A stretch of DNA of 64,000 bases from Mitsuaria sp. 7 (GTDB lineage Bacteria; Pseudomonadota; Gammaproteobacteria; Burkholderiales; Burkholderiaceae_C): positions 2,746,279 through 2,810,278 of the forward strand of contig NZ_CP011514.1 of assembly GCF_001653795.1 (NCBI RefSeq), in the 5' to 3' direction. The position numbers and the translations under genes were made by a program. The notes below the pieces were generated by a model. That model saw only the letters and a program-made list of their open reading frames with translations, was not told the origin of the DNA and searched no databases. Shown piece by piece: positions 35,401 through 44,924 of the stretch (positions are counted from its first letter, which is position 1; each line of letters begins with the position of its first letter).

Positions 35401-38400
35401 GGCCGCCGCCGCCCTGTCCGGCGCGCCGGTCGACGGCACGGCGACGCTCCTGCTGCTGATCGTCTGGGCGCTCTCCCCGGTGTGGATCTGGTGGACCAGC
35501 GCGCCGCGGGCGCCGCTGCTCAACCGCGAAGCCGAACTCGACCCGCAGGGCCGGACCTACCTCTGGCAGCTCGCGCGCGACACCTGGCGCTTCTACGACA
35601 CCTACGTCGGCGCCGCCGACAACCACCTGCCGCCGGACAACGTGCAGCTGACGCCGCACCTGCTCGTCGCGCACCGGACCTCGCCGACCAACATCGGCCT
35701 GTACCTGCTGGCCGTCGCCTGCGCCCGCGAGATGGGCTTCATCGGCGTCGTGACGATGACGGAGCGCCTGTCCGCGACGCTGGACACGCTCGAACGCCTG
35801 CCCCGCTGGCGCGGCCATTTCTACAACTGGTACGACACGGAGTCGCTGGTCGTGCTGGCGCCGGGCTACGTGTCGGCGGTGGACAGCGGCAACTGCTCGG
35901 CGCATCTGCTGACCGTCGCACGCGCCTGCGAACTGGCCGCGGAGATGACGCCGGACCAGCTCGCCGCCGCGCCGCGCGACGCGCTGGCGAAGACGTTGCA
36001 TCGGCTGCGCGTGATGCAGCCGCCGCTGGCCAACGACGGCGTGCTGGGCGCGGGCGCCTCGCTGGTGGCCGCGCTGATCGCTCCCGAGAACGCCGACGCT
36101 GGCGCGGAGGAGCAGCAGGCCGTGCTGCGCGCGCAGGTCGCGGCAGCCCGCGCGGAACTCGACGGCCTCGCCACGGCGGAGCACTACGAGGCGACCGCGG
36201 CGCATTGGCTGCTGCGCGACCTCATCGCGCAGCTGGAATCCTTCTGGCGCGATCACGGCGCCGGCTTCGCCGAGTCGCGCCTGCGGCTGCGCGAACTGGC
36301 CCAGCGCGCGCGGCGCCTCGGCCTGGAGGCCGACTACCGCCCGCTGTTCGACCCCGAGCGCCGCCTGCTGCGCATCGGCTGGCGCGGCGACGCGCAACAG
36401 CTCGACGACAACCACTACGACCTGCTCGCCAGCGAGGCGCGGCTCACCAGCCTGATCGCGATCGCCAAGGGCGACCTGCCGCCGGAGCACTGGCGCTCGC
36501 TGGGCCGGCCGTTCTTCTCGCGCGAAGGCGCCGGCGACTCGCTGGGCCTGAAGTCGTGGACCGGCTCCATGTTCGAGTACCTCATGCCCTCGCTCGTGCT
36601 GCGCGAGCCGGCCAACAGCGCGCTGGGCCGCGCGATCCGCACGGCGGTGGCCGAGCAGCGCTTCGAGGCCGGCACCAAGGGCACGCCGTGGGGCATCTCC
36701 GAGTCGGCGATCGCCGGACAGGACCACACCCTCGCCTACCAGTACGGCCCGCAGGGCGTGCAGACGCTGGCGCTGGCGCGGCTGGCCGTCGACGAACGCG
36801 TGCTGGCGCCGTACGCGGCCGTGATGGCCGCGATCGTGGCGCCGGTGCGGGTCGTGGCCAACCTGCAGGACTTCGAGCGGCTGGGCGCGCGCGGCGCGTT
36901 CGGCTTCATCGAGGCGGTCGACTACACGCCGCAGCGGCAGACCGCCGGCGCGGGCTTCACGCTGGTGCAGACCTACATGGCGCATCACCAGGCGATGGGC
37001 TTCGTCGCCTTGACCAACCTGCTGGCCGACGACGCGCCGCGGCGCTGGCTGATGAGCGATCCGCATGTGAAGGCCGTGGCCACGCTGCTGCACGAACGCG
37101 CGCCGCGCGAGGTGGCCCCGCTCTCCGCCGACATCACGGATCCGACGCCGCGCTCGCGGCAGGTCCGCAAGACGCGGATGGTGCGCGAGAGCGCGCCGCT
37201 GGAGGAAACGCTGCCGCTGACGCACATGCTGACCAACGGGCGCTACTCGGTGGTGCTGCGCAGCCACGGCGGCGGCTACAGCAACTGGGACGGCGTCGCG
37301 GTGACGCGCTGGCGCGACGACCTGCTGCGCGACCAGCACGGCAGCTTCACGATGCTGCGCCGCGCCGGCGAGGACGACTGGTTCAGCAACACCGCCCGCC
37401 CGGCGCCCGATCCGCGCGCCCGCTACGAGGCCCGCATGCAGGCCGAACGCGTGCTCTTCGAAGCCGCCTGGCCCGATCTGCAGAGCACCACCACCGTGTG
37501 GGTGAGTCCCGAGGACGACTGCGAGCTGCGTCAGGTCGAGCTCACCAACCGCGGCACCCAGCCGCTGGCGCTGGACCTGGTGTCCGCCTTCGAGGCCACG
37601 CTCGCGCCGCAACGCGGGGACGAGGCCCACCCCGCCTTCTCCAACCTGTTCATCCAGGCCCGCTGGGACGAGGCGGAACACGCGCTGCACCTGCGTCGCC
37701 GGCCGCGGCTGTTCGACGAGGCCGCGATGCGCGCGGTGTTCTTCCTGGCCGGCGTCGACGGTGGTGCGGCGTCCGGCAAGGCGGCGCGCCGTGACGGCGC
37801 GCGAAGGATCGACGGAGTCGGTGCGCACGGCCAGCAGGACGGCCAGAAGGAAGGCCTCAACGCGCGCATGGACGGCACCGGGGAACAGACCGGGGAAGAG
37901 GTCCGCCCCGATGGCTACACGCTGCGCGAGGTGCTGCCGATCGCCGATCGCGGACGCTGGCTGGGTCGCTACGGCAGCACCACGCGACCCGTCGGCGATG
38001 CGCGGCCGGAGTTCGTCGACGACGAGGCCGACGTCACCGCCGCCGGCGAGCCAGGCAGCCTGCTCGACACCGGCCTGGATCCGATCGCCGGCCTGCGGGT
38101 CGGGCTGGACCTGGCGCCGGGCGCGACCGTGCGGTTGACCTTCTGCACGGCCGCCGCGCGCGACGGCGACCTGCTGCGCGCGCTGGTCGACAAATACCGG
38201 CAGCCGGCGCACGTGGAGCGTTCCGCGTCGATGTCGCACACGATGGGCGGCATCCGGCTGCGCGAGCTGCAGTTCGACACCGCCACCTGGGGCGCCCTGC
38301 TGCAGCTCAACACGCTGGTCACCGGCCAGGCCGTGCGCGAGCCCGCGCACGTCCGCGAGCCCCGCGGCCGCTGCGATCGTCGCGCGCTGTACCGCTTCGG

Positions 38401-41377
38401 CATCTCCGGGGACCGGCCGATCATCATGGTCACCGTCACCGGCGAGGAAGGCATCGACCTGATCCGCTCGCTGAAGAAGGCGCTGCGCATGTGGACCACG
38501 CACGCGGTCGGCATCGACCTGGTCGTGCTGAACGAGGAGCCCTCCTCCTACAACGCGCCGGTGCAGCAGGCGCTGCACGCCTTGCAGGCGCGACTGCAGG
38601 GCCAGGCGCAGGGTCGGCCGGGGCACCTGTGCTCGTCCCTGCACGTGTTGCGCGACAGCGACCTGCAACCCGACGAGCGCTTCACGCTGCAGACGCTGAC
38701 GCGCCTGCGGCTGCAGGCCGACGGCCGTCCGCTCTCGCAGCAGCTCGAACGCTGGATCGAGGACACCGCACCGACGAACGAATCCGAGCGGCTGCCGGTG
38801 GCCCATGCGCTGGCGGAGCGTCCGCGGCCGGAGGCGACCCCGCGTCCGCCGGAAGGCCGATTCGATCCGGACCACGGCGGCTTCTCCTTCGAGGTCTCGC
38901 CGGACCGGCATCCGTCCAAGCCCTGGGTCAACGTGCTGGCGAACCGCGACTTCGGCTGCCAGGTCACCGAGATCGCGGCGGGCTATACCTGGGCCGGCAA
39001 CAGCCGGATGCACCAGGTCACGCCGTGGTCCAACGATCCGCTGATCGACCCCCCCGGCGAGTGGCTGCTGCTGCACGACCTGGACAACGACCGCGTCTGG
39101 CCGCTGGGCCGGCAGCTGCGTCGCGAGGCGCCGCTGTCGATCGAGCACGGCATCGGCTACTCGCGCAGCCGGCAGCGGCTGGACGATCTCCAGGTGGAGC
39201 TGTGCTGGTGCGTCGATCGCGACGCGTCGGTGAAGCAGGTGCAGGTGCGCATCGATTCCGGCGCCCGATCACGCCGGCGACTGCGTCTGGTCGCGCTGGC
39301 CGAATGGCAACTCGGCAGCGCGCGCAGCGAGCGCCTGTCGGTGACGACTCACAACGATTGGCTCACGGTGGGAGAGCTAGGCGCCGGACTGCCGCAGCCC
39401 GAACGTGCGCTCGCGCTGCAGGCGACGCAGCTGGACCACCTCGGCGGATTCGGCGACGCGACGGCGGCGCTGTGCATCCGTCCGCGGCAGCCGGGCGACG
39501 GCGGTGCCCCCGCGCGGGGAAGCGCCGAGGTCGGCGCCGTGCGCGTGCGGCTGGACCAGCAGGACTGGACCTGCGACCGCCGGGAATTCTTCGACAGCGC
39601 CGGCCGCATGGTGCTGCCGAAGACGCTGAGCCGTCGCGCCGGCGGCGGTCTCGACGCCTGCGCCGCGTTGTCGGCGCGGCTGGAACTCGACGCCTCGCAA
39701 CCGGCCGAGCTGACCGTGTTGCTCGGCCACGCGCCGTCGCCCGATGCCGCGCATGCGCTGATGGAATCCGCCTGGCAGGTCGATCCGGCCACGCGGCTGG
39801 ACCGCCAGCGGCGGCAATGGCCGGAGCTGCTCGGCGGCCTGCAGGTGTCGACGCCGGACCCGCGCTTCGACGCGCTCACCAACCACTGGCTGCCGTACCA
39901 GACGCTGGTCTGCCGCATGTGGGCACGGGCCGGCTTCTACCAGGCCGGCGGCGCGTTCGGCTACCGCGACCAGTTGCAGGATGCGATGGCGCTGACGGAC
40001 GTCGCGCCGCAGCTGCTGGCCGACCAGATCCGGCGCAGCGCGGCGCGCCAGTTTCCCGAGGGCGACGTGCAGCACTGGTGGCACGAACCCGGCGGCGCCG
40101 GCGTGCGCACGCATTTCTCGGACGACCGGCTGTGGCTGCCGTATGCGCTGGCGCACTACCTGGTCCGGACCGGCGACCTGACGCTGATGGAGGACATGGT
40201 GCCCTTCCTCAACGGGCAGCAGGTGCCCGAGGGCGCCGAGGACATCTACGAGAGCCCGCGCACCGACGGCCCCTTGGCCTCGGTCTACGAGCACGCGGCC
40301 CGCGCGATCGACCGCAGCCTGGACAGCGGGCAGCACGGCCTGCCGCTGTTCGGGACCGGCGACTGGAACGACGGCATGAACCGCGTCGGCCACGAGGGCA
40401 AGGGCGAATCGGTGTGGATGGCGTGGTTCCTGGCGCAGGTGATCGAGGACTTCATGCCGGTCGCCACCGCGCGCGGCGAGCACGAGCGCGTGCAACGCTG
40501 GAAGGCGGCGCGCGACGGCTGGATCGCGGCGCTGGACGGTCCGGGCTGGGACGGCCAGTGGTACCGGCGCGGCTTCTTCGACGACGGCTCGCCGCTGGGC
40601 TCGTCGGAGAACGCGGAGTGCAAGATCGACCTGATCGCGCAGAGCTGGGCGGTGCTGACCGCGGCGGCCGATCCGGCGCATGCGCGGCAGGCGATGGCGA
40701 GCGCCTGCGCGCACCTGCTGGATCCGGTGGCGAAGCTGGCGCGGCTGCTGCATCCGCCGCTGGCGATGGCGCAGCCGAGCGCGGGCTACATCCAGTCCTA
40801 CGCCCCGGGCGTGCGCGAGAACGGCGGCCAGTACAACCACGCGGCCGTGTGGTCGCTGATGGCGCTGGCGCGGCTGGGACAGCGCGACACGATGTGGCAG
40901 GTCTACACGGGGTTGAGCCCGGCGCACCGCTGGGCCGATCCGCGGCTGGGTCCGACCTACGCGATCGAACCCTACGTGATGGCCGGCGACATCTACTCGC
41001 ACGCGCCCTGGGTCGGGCGCGGCGGATGGAGCTGGTACAGCGGCTCGGCGGGCTGGTTGCTGCGGGCGTCGCTGGAGTCGATCTGCGGCGTCGTGGTCGA
41101 GCAGGGCCGGCTGCGTGTCACCGCCTGCCTGCCGGTGCACTGGGATCAGGCGGAGGTGCGCATCCGTCACCAGGACCGCTGGCTGCGCGTGATCGTCTGC
41201 GCCAACGAGACGGCCTGCCGCGCCGCGCAGACGCGCGAGCCCGGCGCCCGGCGCGAGAACGCGGGCGAGTCGATCGAGCTGTCCTCGCTGTCGCCGGACC
41301 AGGCGCTGGTGGTCGTCAGCGTGCCGGAGACGGTCCGCTTGCCGGAGGCGGATGCGCTTCGCACGACGGGACGTTGA
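32462..41377 (+). CDS. Cyclic beta-glucan synthase, NdvB/ChvB-like (GT84-GH94)
   Basis: The 2971-residue inner-membrane enzyme should make periplasmic cyclic beta-1,2-glucan from UDP-glucose. Order: a helical N-terminal region (1-430), membrane helices (about 435-485), a GT84 glycosyltransferase domain (about 495-830) with LDADTD starting near Asp655, and further membrane helices (about 840-1010). A glycoamylase-like domain follows (about 1040-1500; VVTMTERLSATLDTLERLPRWRGHFYNWYDT). Two tandem carbohydrate-binding and GH94 phosphorylase-like regions end with GDWNDGMN (2633-2640), which includes the GH94 general-acid Asp. This matches ChvB/NdvB proteins, which initiate, elongate, trim and cyclise the glucan. 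A Gly/Asp/Gln/Arg-rich linker (about 1764-1820) looks species-specific. The product class is inferred from the architecture. Confidence 0.9.
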   Translation: MTDIRSANDPRPPAASSDTPSDRSTGPGPERSPEIAEELALLDPALGMIEPPVRSVLFGQARFEQHGRSLAQAQAVQGTAGAGQFFPRLDDNVAMLQQTRRLIEKRHRDFRHLGAAGKWLLDNAALIDEQMHQVRRGLPRSFFRLLPRLRDEPLAGLPRIYGVAWAWVAHTDGGFDTDLLAAYLRAYQEERALSLAELWALPTTLRVVLVENLRRLAERFATLQAARDVVHHWYDGRPTEVGIDAITRLEPRMKERGVLEAFWLQLDHRLEELPQPLMGELAAWLSTRLPAPAQALVRQQDESIRDLQSIRNAITALRRIDQTDWRRLIQTVSPVMQTLGRSPVFAAEAADTQDMTLHEIERLARKCEKSELDIARQLLELTQRAGPPQDGEPDRRSAPVYWWRGAGRPTLLAAIGVQERRWPPHDTAPGQRWAAVAYLGGLALLGLLGLYWLMSQARPGAATWLLWTAAVLAAGPISEAVVALTNRWISELARPARLPRLDFSAGLPDAERTLVVMPVLLPNEDAIAPLIAQLEQHHLANPERLVQFALLSDHADAYEEHHPGDTMIVVTAADAISALNERHGPLADGQPRFLLLHRQREWSSTERRWIGWERKRGKLELLLRTLATPAFSSPFVDFGALSRPADGVRHLITLDADTDMPPGRLRALVGTAAHPMNRPRVDAATRRVVEGYAILQPRVLAPMPDDKESTPYHRLFVGQFGIDPYSAVSSEIFQDLFGEGSFTGKGLLDVHACHAVLDARLPEGQVLSHDLLEGSIARCAGVSDITLVEDSPMHADVAHARLHRWTRGDWQLLPFIARAGRYGIPPINRWKLIDNLRRSLVAPMSLGLMLLVLGSDVLPFGLTLAVVAGAFAVGPLVGALAGLVPSRDGLARRHFYRETALDLRRALGLAAWHVALLLHLSLLYLDAIGRALWRQTVSGRHLLEWTTAAAAQAAARRELPALVRQHLRVPIAAAVLGGVLAAAALSGAPVDGTATLLLLIVWALSPVWIWWTSAPRAPLLNREAELDPQGRTYLWQLARDTWRFYDTYVGAADNHLPPDNVQLTPHLLVAHRTSPTNIGLYLLAVACAREMGFIGVVTMTERLSATLDTLERLPRWRGHFYNWYDTESLVVLAPGYVSAVDSGNCSAHLLTVARACELAAEMTPDQLAAAPRDALAKTLHRLRVMQPPLANDGVLGAGASLVAALIAPENADAGAEEQQAVLRAQVAAARAELDGLATAEHYEATAAHWLLRDLIAQLESFWRDHGAGFAESRLRLRELAQRARRLGLEADYRPLFDPERRLLRIGWRGDAQQLDDNHYDLLASEARLTSLIAIAKGDLPPEHWRSLGRPFFSREGAGDSLGLKSWTGSMFEYLMPSLVLREPANSALGRAIRTAVAEQRFEAGTKGTPWGISESAIAGQDHTLAYQYGPQGVQTLALARLAVDERVLAPYAAVMAAIVAPVRVVANLQDFERLGARGAFGFIEAVDYTPQRQTAGAGFTLVQTYMAHHQAMGFVALTNLLADDAPRRWLMSDPHVKAVATLLHERAPREVAPLSADITDPTPRSRQVRKTRMVRESAPLEETLPLTHMLTNGRYSVVLRSHGGGYSNWDGVAVTRWRDDLLRDQHGSFTMLRRAGEDDWFSNTARPAPDPRARYEARMQAERVLFEAAWPDLQSTTTVWVSPEDDCELRQVELTNRGTQPLALDLVSAFEATLAPQRGDEAHPAFSNLFIQARWDEAEHALHLRRRPRLFDEAAMRAVFFLAGVDGGAASGKAARRDGARRIDGVGAHGQQDGQKEGLNARMDGTGEQTGEEVRPDGYTLREVLPIADRGRWLGRYGSTTRPVGDARPEFVDDEADVTAAGEPGSLLDTGLDPIAGLRVGLDLAPGATVRLTFCTAAARDGDLLRALVDKYRQPAHVERSASMSHTMGGIRLRELQFDTATWGALLQLNTLVTGQAVREPAHVREPRGRCDRRALYRFGISGDRPIIMVTVTGEEGIDLIRSLKKALRMWTTHAVGIDLVVLNEEPSSYNAPVQQALHALQARLQGQAQGRPGHLCSSLHVLRDSDLQPDERFTLQTLTRLRLQADGRPLSQQLERWIEDTAPTNESERLPVAHALAERPRPEATPRPPEGRFDPDHGGFSFEVSPDRHPSKPWVNVLANRDFGCQVTEIAAGYTWAGNSRMHQVTPWSNDPLIDPPGEWLLLHDLDNDRVWPLGRQLRREAPLSIEHGIGYSRSRQRLDDLQVELCWCVDRDASVKQVQVRIDSGARSRRRLRLVALAEWQLGSARSERLSVTTHNDWLTVGELGAGLPQPERALALQATQLDHLGGFGDATAALCIRPRQPGDGGAPARGSAEVGAVRVRLDQQDWTCDRREFFDSAGRMVLPKTLSRRAGGGLDACAALSARLELDASQPAELTVLLGHAPSPDAAHALMESAWQVDPATRLDRQRRQWPELLGGLQVSTPDPRFDALTNHWLPYQTLVCRMWARAGFYQAGGAFGYRDQLQDAMALTDVAPQLLADQIRRSAARQFPEGDVQHWWHEPGGAGVRTHFSDDRLWLPYALAHYLVRTGDLTLMEDMVPFLNGQQVPEGAEDIYESPRTDGPLASVYEHAARAIDRSLDSGQHGLPLFGTGDWNDGMNRVGHEGKGESVWMAWFLAQVIEDFMPVATARGEHERVQRWKAARDGWIAALDGPGWDGQWYRRGFFDDGSPLGSSENAECKIDLIAQSWAVLTAAADPAHARQAMASACAHLLDPVAKLARLLHPPLAMAQPSAGYIQSYAPGVRENGGQYNHAAVWSLMALARLGQRDTMWQVYTGLSPAHRWADPRLGPTYAIEPYVMAGDIYSHAPWVGRGGWSWYSGSAGWLLRASLESICGVVVEQGRLRVTACLPVHWDQAEVRIRHQDRWLRVIVCANETACRAAQTREPGARRENAGESIELSSLSPDQALVVVSVPETVRLPEADALRTTGR

Positions 41378-41425
41378 CGCGCAAGAGGGTTTCAGCATTT
41401 CCACGGCTGCTGGCCCTCACCCCCA

Positions 41426-41449
41426 CCCTCTCCCGCAAGCGGGAGAGGG
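41426..41449. repeat. REP-like hairpin after the glucan synthase
   Basis: CCCTCTCCCGC (41426-41436) pairs exactly with GCGGGAGAGGG (41439-41449), preceded by CCCTCACCCCCA. This C/T-rich stem is a common dispersed intergenic element in beta- and gammaproteobacteria. It may also protect the 3' end of the long transcript. Confidence 0.7.
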
Positions 41450-41511
41450 AGTCCGCCAGAGAGGGATTCCACTGACCGGAGCACCTCGGGCGGTCGGGCC
41501 AGAATGACACG

Positions 41512-42090
41512 ATGTCCTTCGAACCCCAGTCGCTGAACCTGCAGGACCGCTTCGTTGCGGACCTGCTGACCAACCCCAACAACCGCGCGATCCTGGACCG
41601 CTGGGCGGCGCTCGCGCTGCCCGATGGCTGGCTGGTCGCCGGCTGCCTGTTCCAGACCGTCTGGAACCTGCGTGACGGCAAGCCGCCGGCGTCCGACATC
41701 AAGGACTACGACCTCTTCTACTTCGATCCGGACGACCTGAGCGCGCAAGCCGAGCGACGCGTCCAGGCCCGCGCGGACGAGTTGCTGGGCGACCTCGGCA
41801 TCACGATCGAGGTGGCCAACCAGGCGCGTGTGCACCTCTGGTACGAGGAAGATTTCGGAGAGCCATACGAGCCTCTGCGCAGCTCGCGCGCAGGCATCGA
41901 GCGTTTCCTCGTGCCGTCGACCTGCGTCGGCGTGCGACCCGGCGAGGTCTATGCGCCCTACGGCCTGGCAGGTCTGTACCAGGGCCTGCTCGCGATGAAC
42001 CCGCTGGTGCCGCATCGCAAGCTCTTCGAACGCAAGGCCGCGTCGTACCAGCGGCGCTGGCCGTGGCTGACGATCCAATCGCCGACGTAA
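41512..42090 (+). CDS. Nucleotidyltransferase family protein (DUF925)
   Basis: This 192-residue cytoplasmic protein has LPDGWLVAGCLFQTVWNLRDGKPPASDIKDYDLFYFDPDDLS, the hallmark of the DUF925/PF06042 nucleotidyltransferase-like family, whose DYDLFYFD acidic motif would bind metal. The rest (ITIEVANQARVHLWY, STCVGVRPGEVYAPYGLAGLY) also fits that family. No substrate is known for it. The gene stands alone between the glucan synthase and a convergent GAF gene. Confidence 0.85.
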   Translation: MSFEPQSLNLQDRFVADLLTNPNNRAILDRWAALALPDGWLVAGCLFQTVWNLRDGKPPASDIKDYDLFYFDPDDLSAQAERRVQARADELLGDLGITIEVANQARVHLWYEEDFGEPYEPLRSSRAGIERFLVPSTCVGVRPGEVYAPYGLAGLYQGLLAMNPLVPHRKLFERKAASYQRRWPWLTIQSPT

Positions 42091-42121
42091 CGCCGTTCGG
42101 CCCCACCAGACAGCTAGACCG

Positions 42122-42778
42122 CTAGACCGCTTGACCTGCCTGGCCTGACTGGACTGGCTGCGCGAGCTGAGCCAGACGCTGGTGGTTCTCCAGATCATCG
42201 GCGCTGAAGCCGAGCGCTTCCAGCGCCCTCGCCTCGCCGAGGCCTGAACGCGCCATCGCATCGAGCAGACGGCGCGCGGAGGACTTGAGCTCGGCATGCC
42301 GGGCCTCGGAGCGCTCGACCTCGGTGCAGGCGCGGAGATCGTCCTCGATGGCGTCGCGCATCAGCGTGACCAGCATGCGCACGCCGGACGAGGTCTCGCG
42401 CGGACGCTCGTCCATCACGCAGACCGTGCCGACGACGGTGCCTTCGGCATCGCGGATCGGCTCGCCGTAGTAGTGGACCAGGCCGAGCGCCGCGGTCGGG
42501 TTGCGATCGCTGATGGCGGGCAGGCGACGGACGTCGCCGACGAGCAGGTGCTCGCCGCGGCGGATCACGTTGGCGCAGTAGCTGTTGACGGCGAGCTCGA
42601 GGCGCCCGTTGCGCGGGAAACGCTGCTGCTCGTCGCGTACGCCGAAGAAGACGAGGTCGCTGCCGTCGACCAGGTTGATCATCGCCACCGGCATGTCGAG
42701 CTGCTGCGCCAGGACTTCCAGCATGCGTTGCCAGCGGCCGTACAGGCGTTCCGAATCGGCAAGGCAATGGGTGGGCAT
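42122..42778 (-). CDS. GAF domain-containing protein
   Basis: This 218-residue cytoplasmic protein has one GAF domain over about 20-165. The domain includes LDMPVAMINLVDGSDLVFFGVRD, NSYCANVIRRGEHLLVGDVRRLPAISDRN and VHYYGEPIRDAEGTVVGTVCVMDERPRE. Such stand-alone GAF proteins sense small ligands, light or redox. The Cys in NSYCANVI sits where signalling GAFs often keep a conserved residue. The C-terminal 50 residues are helical and end in a Gln/Ala/Val-rich tail (LAQLAQPVQSGQAGQAV). CGGAGGA precedes the ATG. No enzyme or output domain is attached, and its neighbours give no partner. Confidence 0.8.
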   Translation of the reverse strand: MPTHCLADSERLYGRWQRMLEVLAQQLDMPVAMINLVDGSDLVFFGVRDEQQRFPRNGRLELAVNSYCANVIRRGEHLLVGDVRRLPAISDRNPTAALGLVHYYGEPIRDAEGTVVGTVCVMDERPRETSSGVRMLVTLMRDAIEDDLRACTEVERSEARHAELKSSARRLLDAMARSGLGEARALEALGFSADDLENHQRLAQLAQPVQSGQAGQAV

Positions 42779-42918
42779 TCAGTCCTCCGGCGCGCCGTCG
42801 CGCACGCATGAGCACCCATGATCGCGCGATCCCGAGAACCGGGCCAGCCCCCAGGACGAAGGGCGGCGTTGCAGGACGCCGACGGACCTCGCCGATCAGC
42901 GCCGGACGTGTCCGCTCA

Positions 42919-44724
42919 TCACTCCGACCTGGTCACCGCGTCCGCGCCGACCAACGCATCGAACCCCGCCTTCTTCACCGCCTCATCGATGGTCGGCATC
43001 AGCTTGCGCGCGGCCTCCAGGTCCTGCCGGCCCTTCTCCGTCTCGTTGAGCCTGAGCTGCGCCAGCCCGCGGCCGTAAAGCGGCCAGGCCCAGGATCTCA
43101 GTTCTATCGTCTTGTCGAAGGCCTTCTTCGCGCGGGCGGCGTCGCCCAGGCGCAGGTAGGTCCAGCCCAGGCTGTCGCGATACGCCGGCGTGTCACCGTC
43201 CAGGTCAACCGCCTCCTTGCAGTCGTCCAGCCCCAGCGGCACCTCGACGTTCATCCGCGCCCGCAGCCAGCACCGGCCGTTGTAGGCCTCGGCCAGCCGC
43301 AGGTCGTTCCGGTGGCTCTTGATCCAGAGGTCGAACTGCTTCAGCGCCTCGGGCACCTGGTTGAAGCGGGCGTGGTACTCGGCCATCGTCATGCGCAGGT
43401 TCGAAGGCGGCGGCAAGGCCGCATCGAGCGCCGTCAGGTCCGCCTTCGCACCGTCGCGATCGCCCGCGGCCACGCGCAGCGGCACGCGGCGCAAACGCGC
43501 CTCGGCCAGCGAGGGATCCAGCGTCAGCGCCGTGTCCAGGTCCGCCAGCGCCAGCTTGGGTTGCTTCATCGCCTGATGCACGCGGGAACGCGCATCGAAG
43601 CAGCCCGCCACTTCGGGCTTGAGTTCGCAGGCGCGGTTCAGGTCCTCCAGCGCCCGCTTCGGGTCGCCCGCCGTCAGCGCCGCCGCGCCGCGCCGCATCA
43701 ACCCATCGGCATCGTCGGCCGCGATCTCCTCGGCCTTCGCCGCATAGCGCTGGTCGTAGTTGCTCGCGTCGGCGGGGCGGCCCTGCGCGAAGATCGGCCC
43801 GCCGTTCCAGGTCGCGTACACCTTGCCCTGCAGCCGCGACACGTACACCCGGTGCGACAGGAAGTAGTCCAGCCCCAGCAGCATCCCGTGGTCATAGGTG
43901 TCCACGTCGCTGATCGGCAGCCGGTTCCGCGTGATCTTCTCGCCGGCCAGCTCGAAGGTCTCGATGTCGGCGATCCAGCGTTCGGCGTAACCGCTGCCGA
44001 TCCCGCTCGTCCGGCCGAAAGGCTTCATGTCCGCGTCCTTGATCCCGGCGCGCCGCGCCGCCTTCAGCGACAGCGAGGTGCCCGGCGCCCCCGTGTCCAT
44101 CAGCGCCGTGACGCGCTCGCCGTTGATCTTCGTGAGGACGCGCACCGCCGTGTCGTTGCGGCGCCCGTTGGTCTCGATGGGCACTTCGATCACCGGCGCG
44201 TCGCCGGCCCAGTAGGCCAGGTTCGCCTTCTCGCAGTCGCCCTTGGGAAAGACCAGCCGCAGCATGCCGTGCGCGAGGTCGTATTCGGTGTCCGCCGCGG
44301 ACAGGAAGTTGCGGCCCAGGATGCCCATGATCCCGGCGTTGAGCTCGTTGCCGCCGACGAAGAAGTCCACCTTCTTCAGCGTCGCCAGTTGCAGGCCGAC
44401 CTCGTCCACCGTCGCGACCCTCAGCGATTCGACCGAGCCCGCCTGTCCGTGGATCGTGAAGTTGGGCGGCGGGCGCCGCAGCTTCAGGTTCAGCTGCGCC
44501 GCCGTGGCCGCGCTCATCATGCTGTAGAAGGCGCCGCTGTCGACCAGCATGGGCACCTCGACCCCGTTCAACTGCACGGTGGCGACCGGCCGGTGCTCGA
44601 CCAGCCGCACCGGGATGTTCATCGTCTCGATGCCGCAGCGGGCCTTGCCCGGTTCGTCCGCGGCGGCAGCCCCCGTGGCCACCAGGATCAGCGCCAGCAT
44701 TGGCGCAAGTCGGCGTGAGCTCAA
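42919..44724 (-). CDS. Exported protein with two retropepsin-like aspartic protease domains and TPRs
   Basis: The 601-residue product has a signal peptide (ending near AAAA-DE). Two retropepsin-like domains follow: the first has MLVDSGAFYSMM with Asp62 and the flap-side GIMGILGRNFL; the second has ALMDTGAPGTSLS with Asp210 and GMLLGLDYFLSH. From about residue 330, TPR repeats cover the remainder (AEEIAADDADGLMRRGAAALTAGDPKRALEDLNRACEL). Single-chain tandem domains could pair like pepsin halves. The start is TTG at 44724, chosen for GGAGG 5 bases upstream; ATG at 44700 is the alternative. It follows the SGNH-type esterase gene by 200 nt on the same strand, possibly as the last gene of that operon. 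Substrate is unknown. Confidence 0.85.
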   Translation of the reverse strand: MSSRRLAPMLALILVATGAAAADEPGKARCGIETMNIPVRLVEHRPVATVQLNGVEVPMLVDSGAFYSMMSAATAAQLNLKLRRPPPNFTIHGQAGSVESLRVATVDEVGLQLATLKKVDFFVGGNELNAGIMGILGRNFLSAADTEYDLAHGMLRLVFPKGDCEKANLAYWAGDAPVIEVPIETNGRRNDTAVRVLTKINGERVTALMDTGAPGTSLSLKAARRAGIKDADMKPFGRTSGIGSGYAERWIADIETFELAGEKITRNRLPISDVDTYDHGMLLGLDYFLSHRVYVSRLQGKVYATWNGGPIFAQGRPADASNYDQRYAAKAEEIAADDADGLMRRGAAALTAGDPKRALEDLNRACELKPEVAGCFDARSRVHQAMKQPKLALADLDTALTLDPSLAEARLRRVPLRVAAGDRDGAKADLTALDAALPPPSNLRMTMAEYHARFNQVPEALKQFDLWIKSHRNDLRLAEAYNGRCWLRARMNVEVPLGLDDCKEAVDLDGDTPAYRDSLGWTYLRLGDAARAKKAFDKTIELRSWAWPLYGRGLAQLRLNETEKGRQDLEAARKLMPTIDEAVKKAGFDALVGADAVTRSE

Positions 44725-44924
44725 TCGTTCCTCCCTGGAATATTGGAGGCTGACGATACCCGTCCCAAGCGTCGGAAACGCCCCTACCGAAGGGGGAATC
44801 GACGTCCCCGCGACACGATCGCCGCAGGCTCAACGATTTCCCAACGTTGCCTGCACGGGATCGCGACAACCCCTGTCGTGATCCTTGCTCGCCGTCCTAC
44901 TTTCGCCGTCTTTCTTTCGCCGTC

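Noticed and set aside
32318..39148. A 2276-codon open frame on the minus strand, antisense to the glucan synthase
   Set aside because: Very long antisense frames are expected in high-G+C genes. This one is rich in Arg, Gln, Ala and His without domains, while the plus strand shows clear NdvB-like domains.
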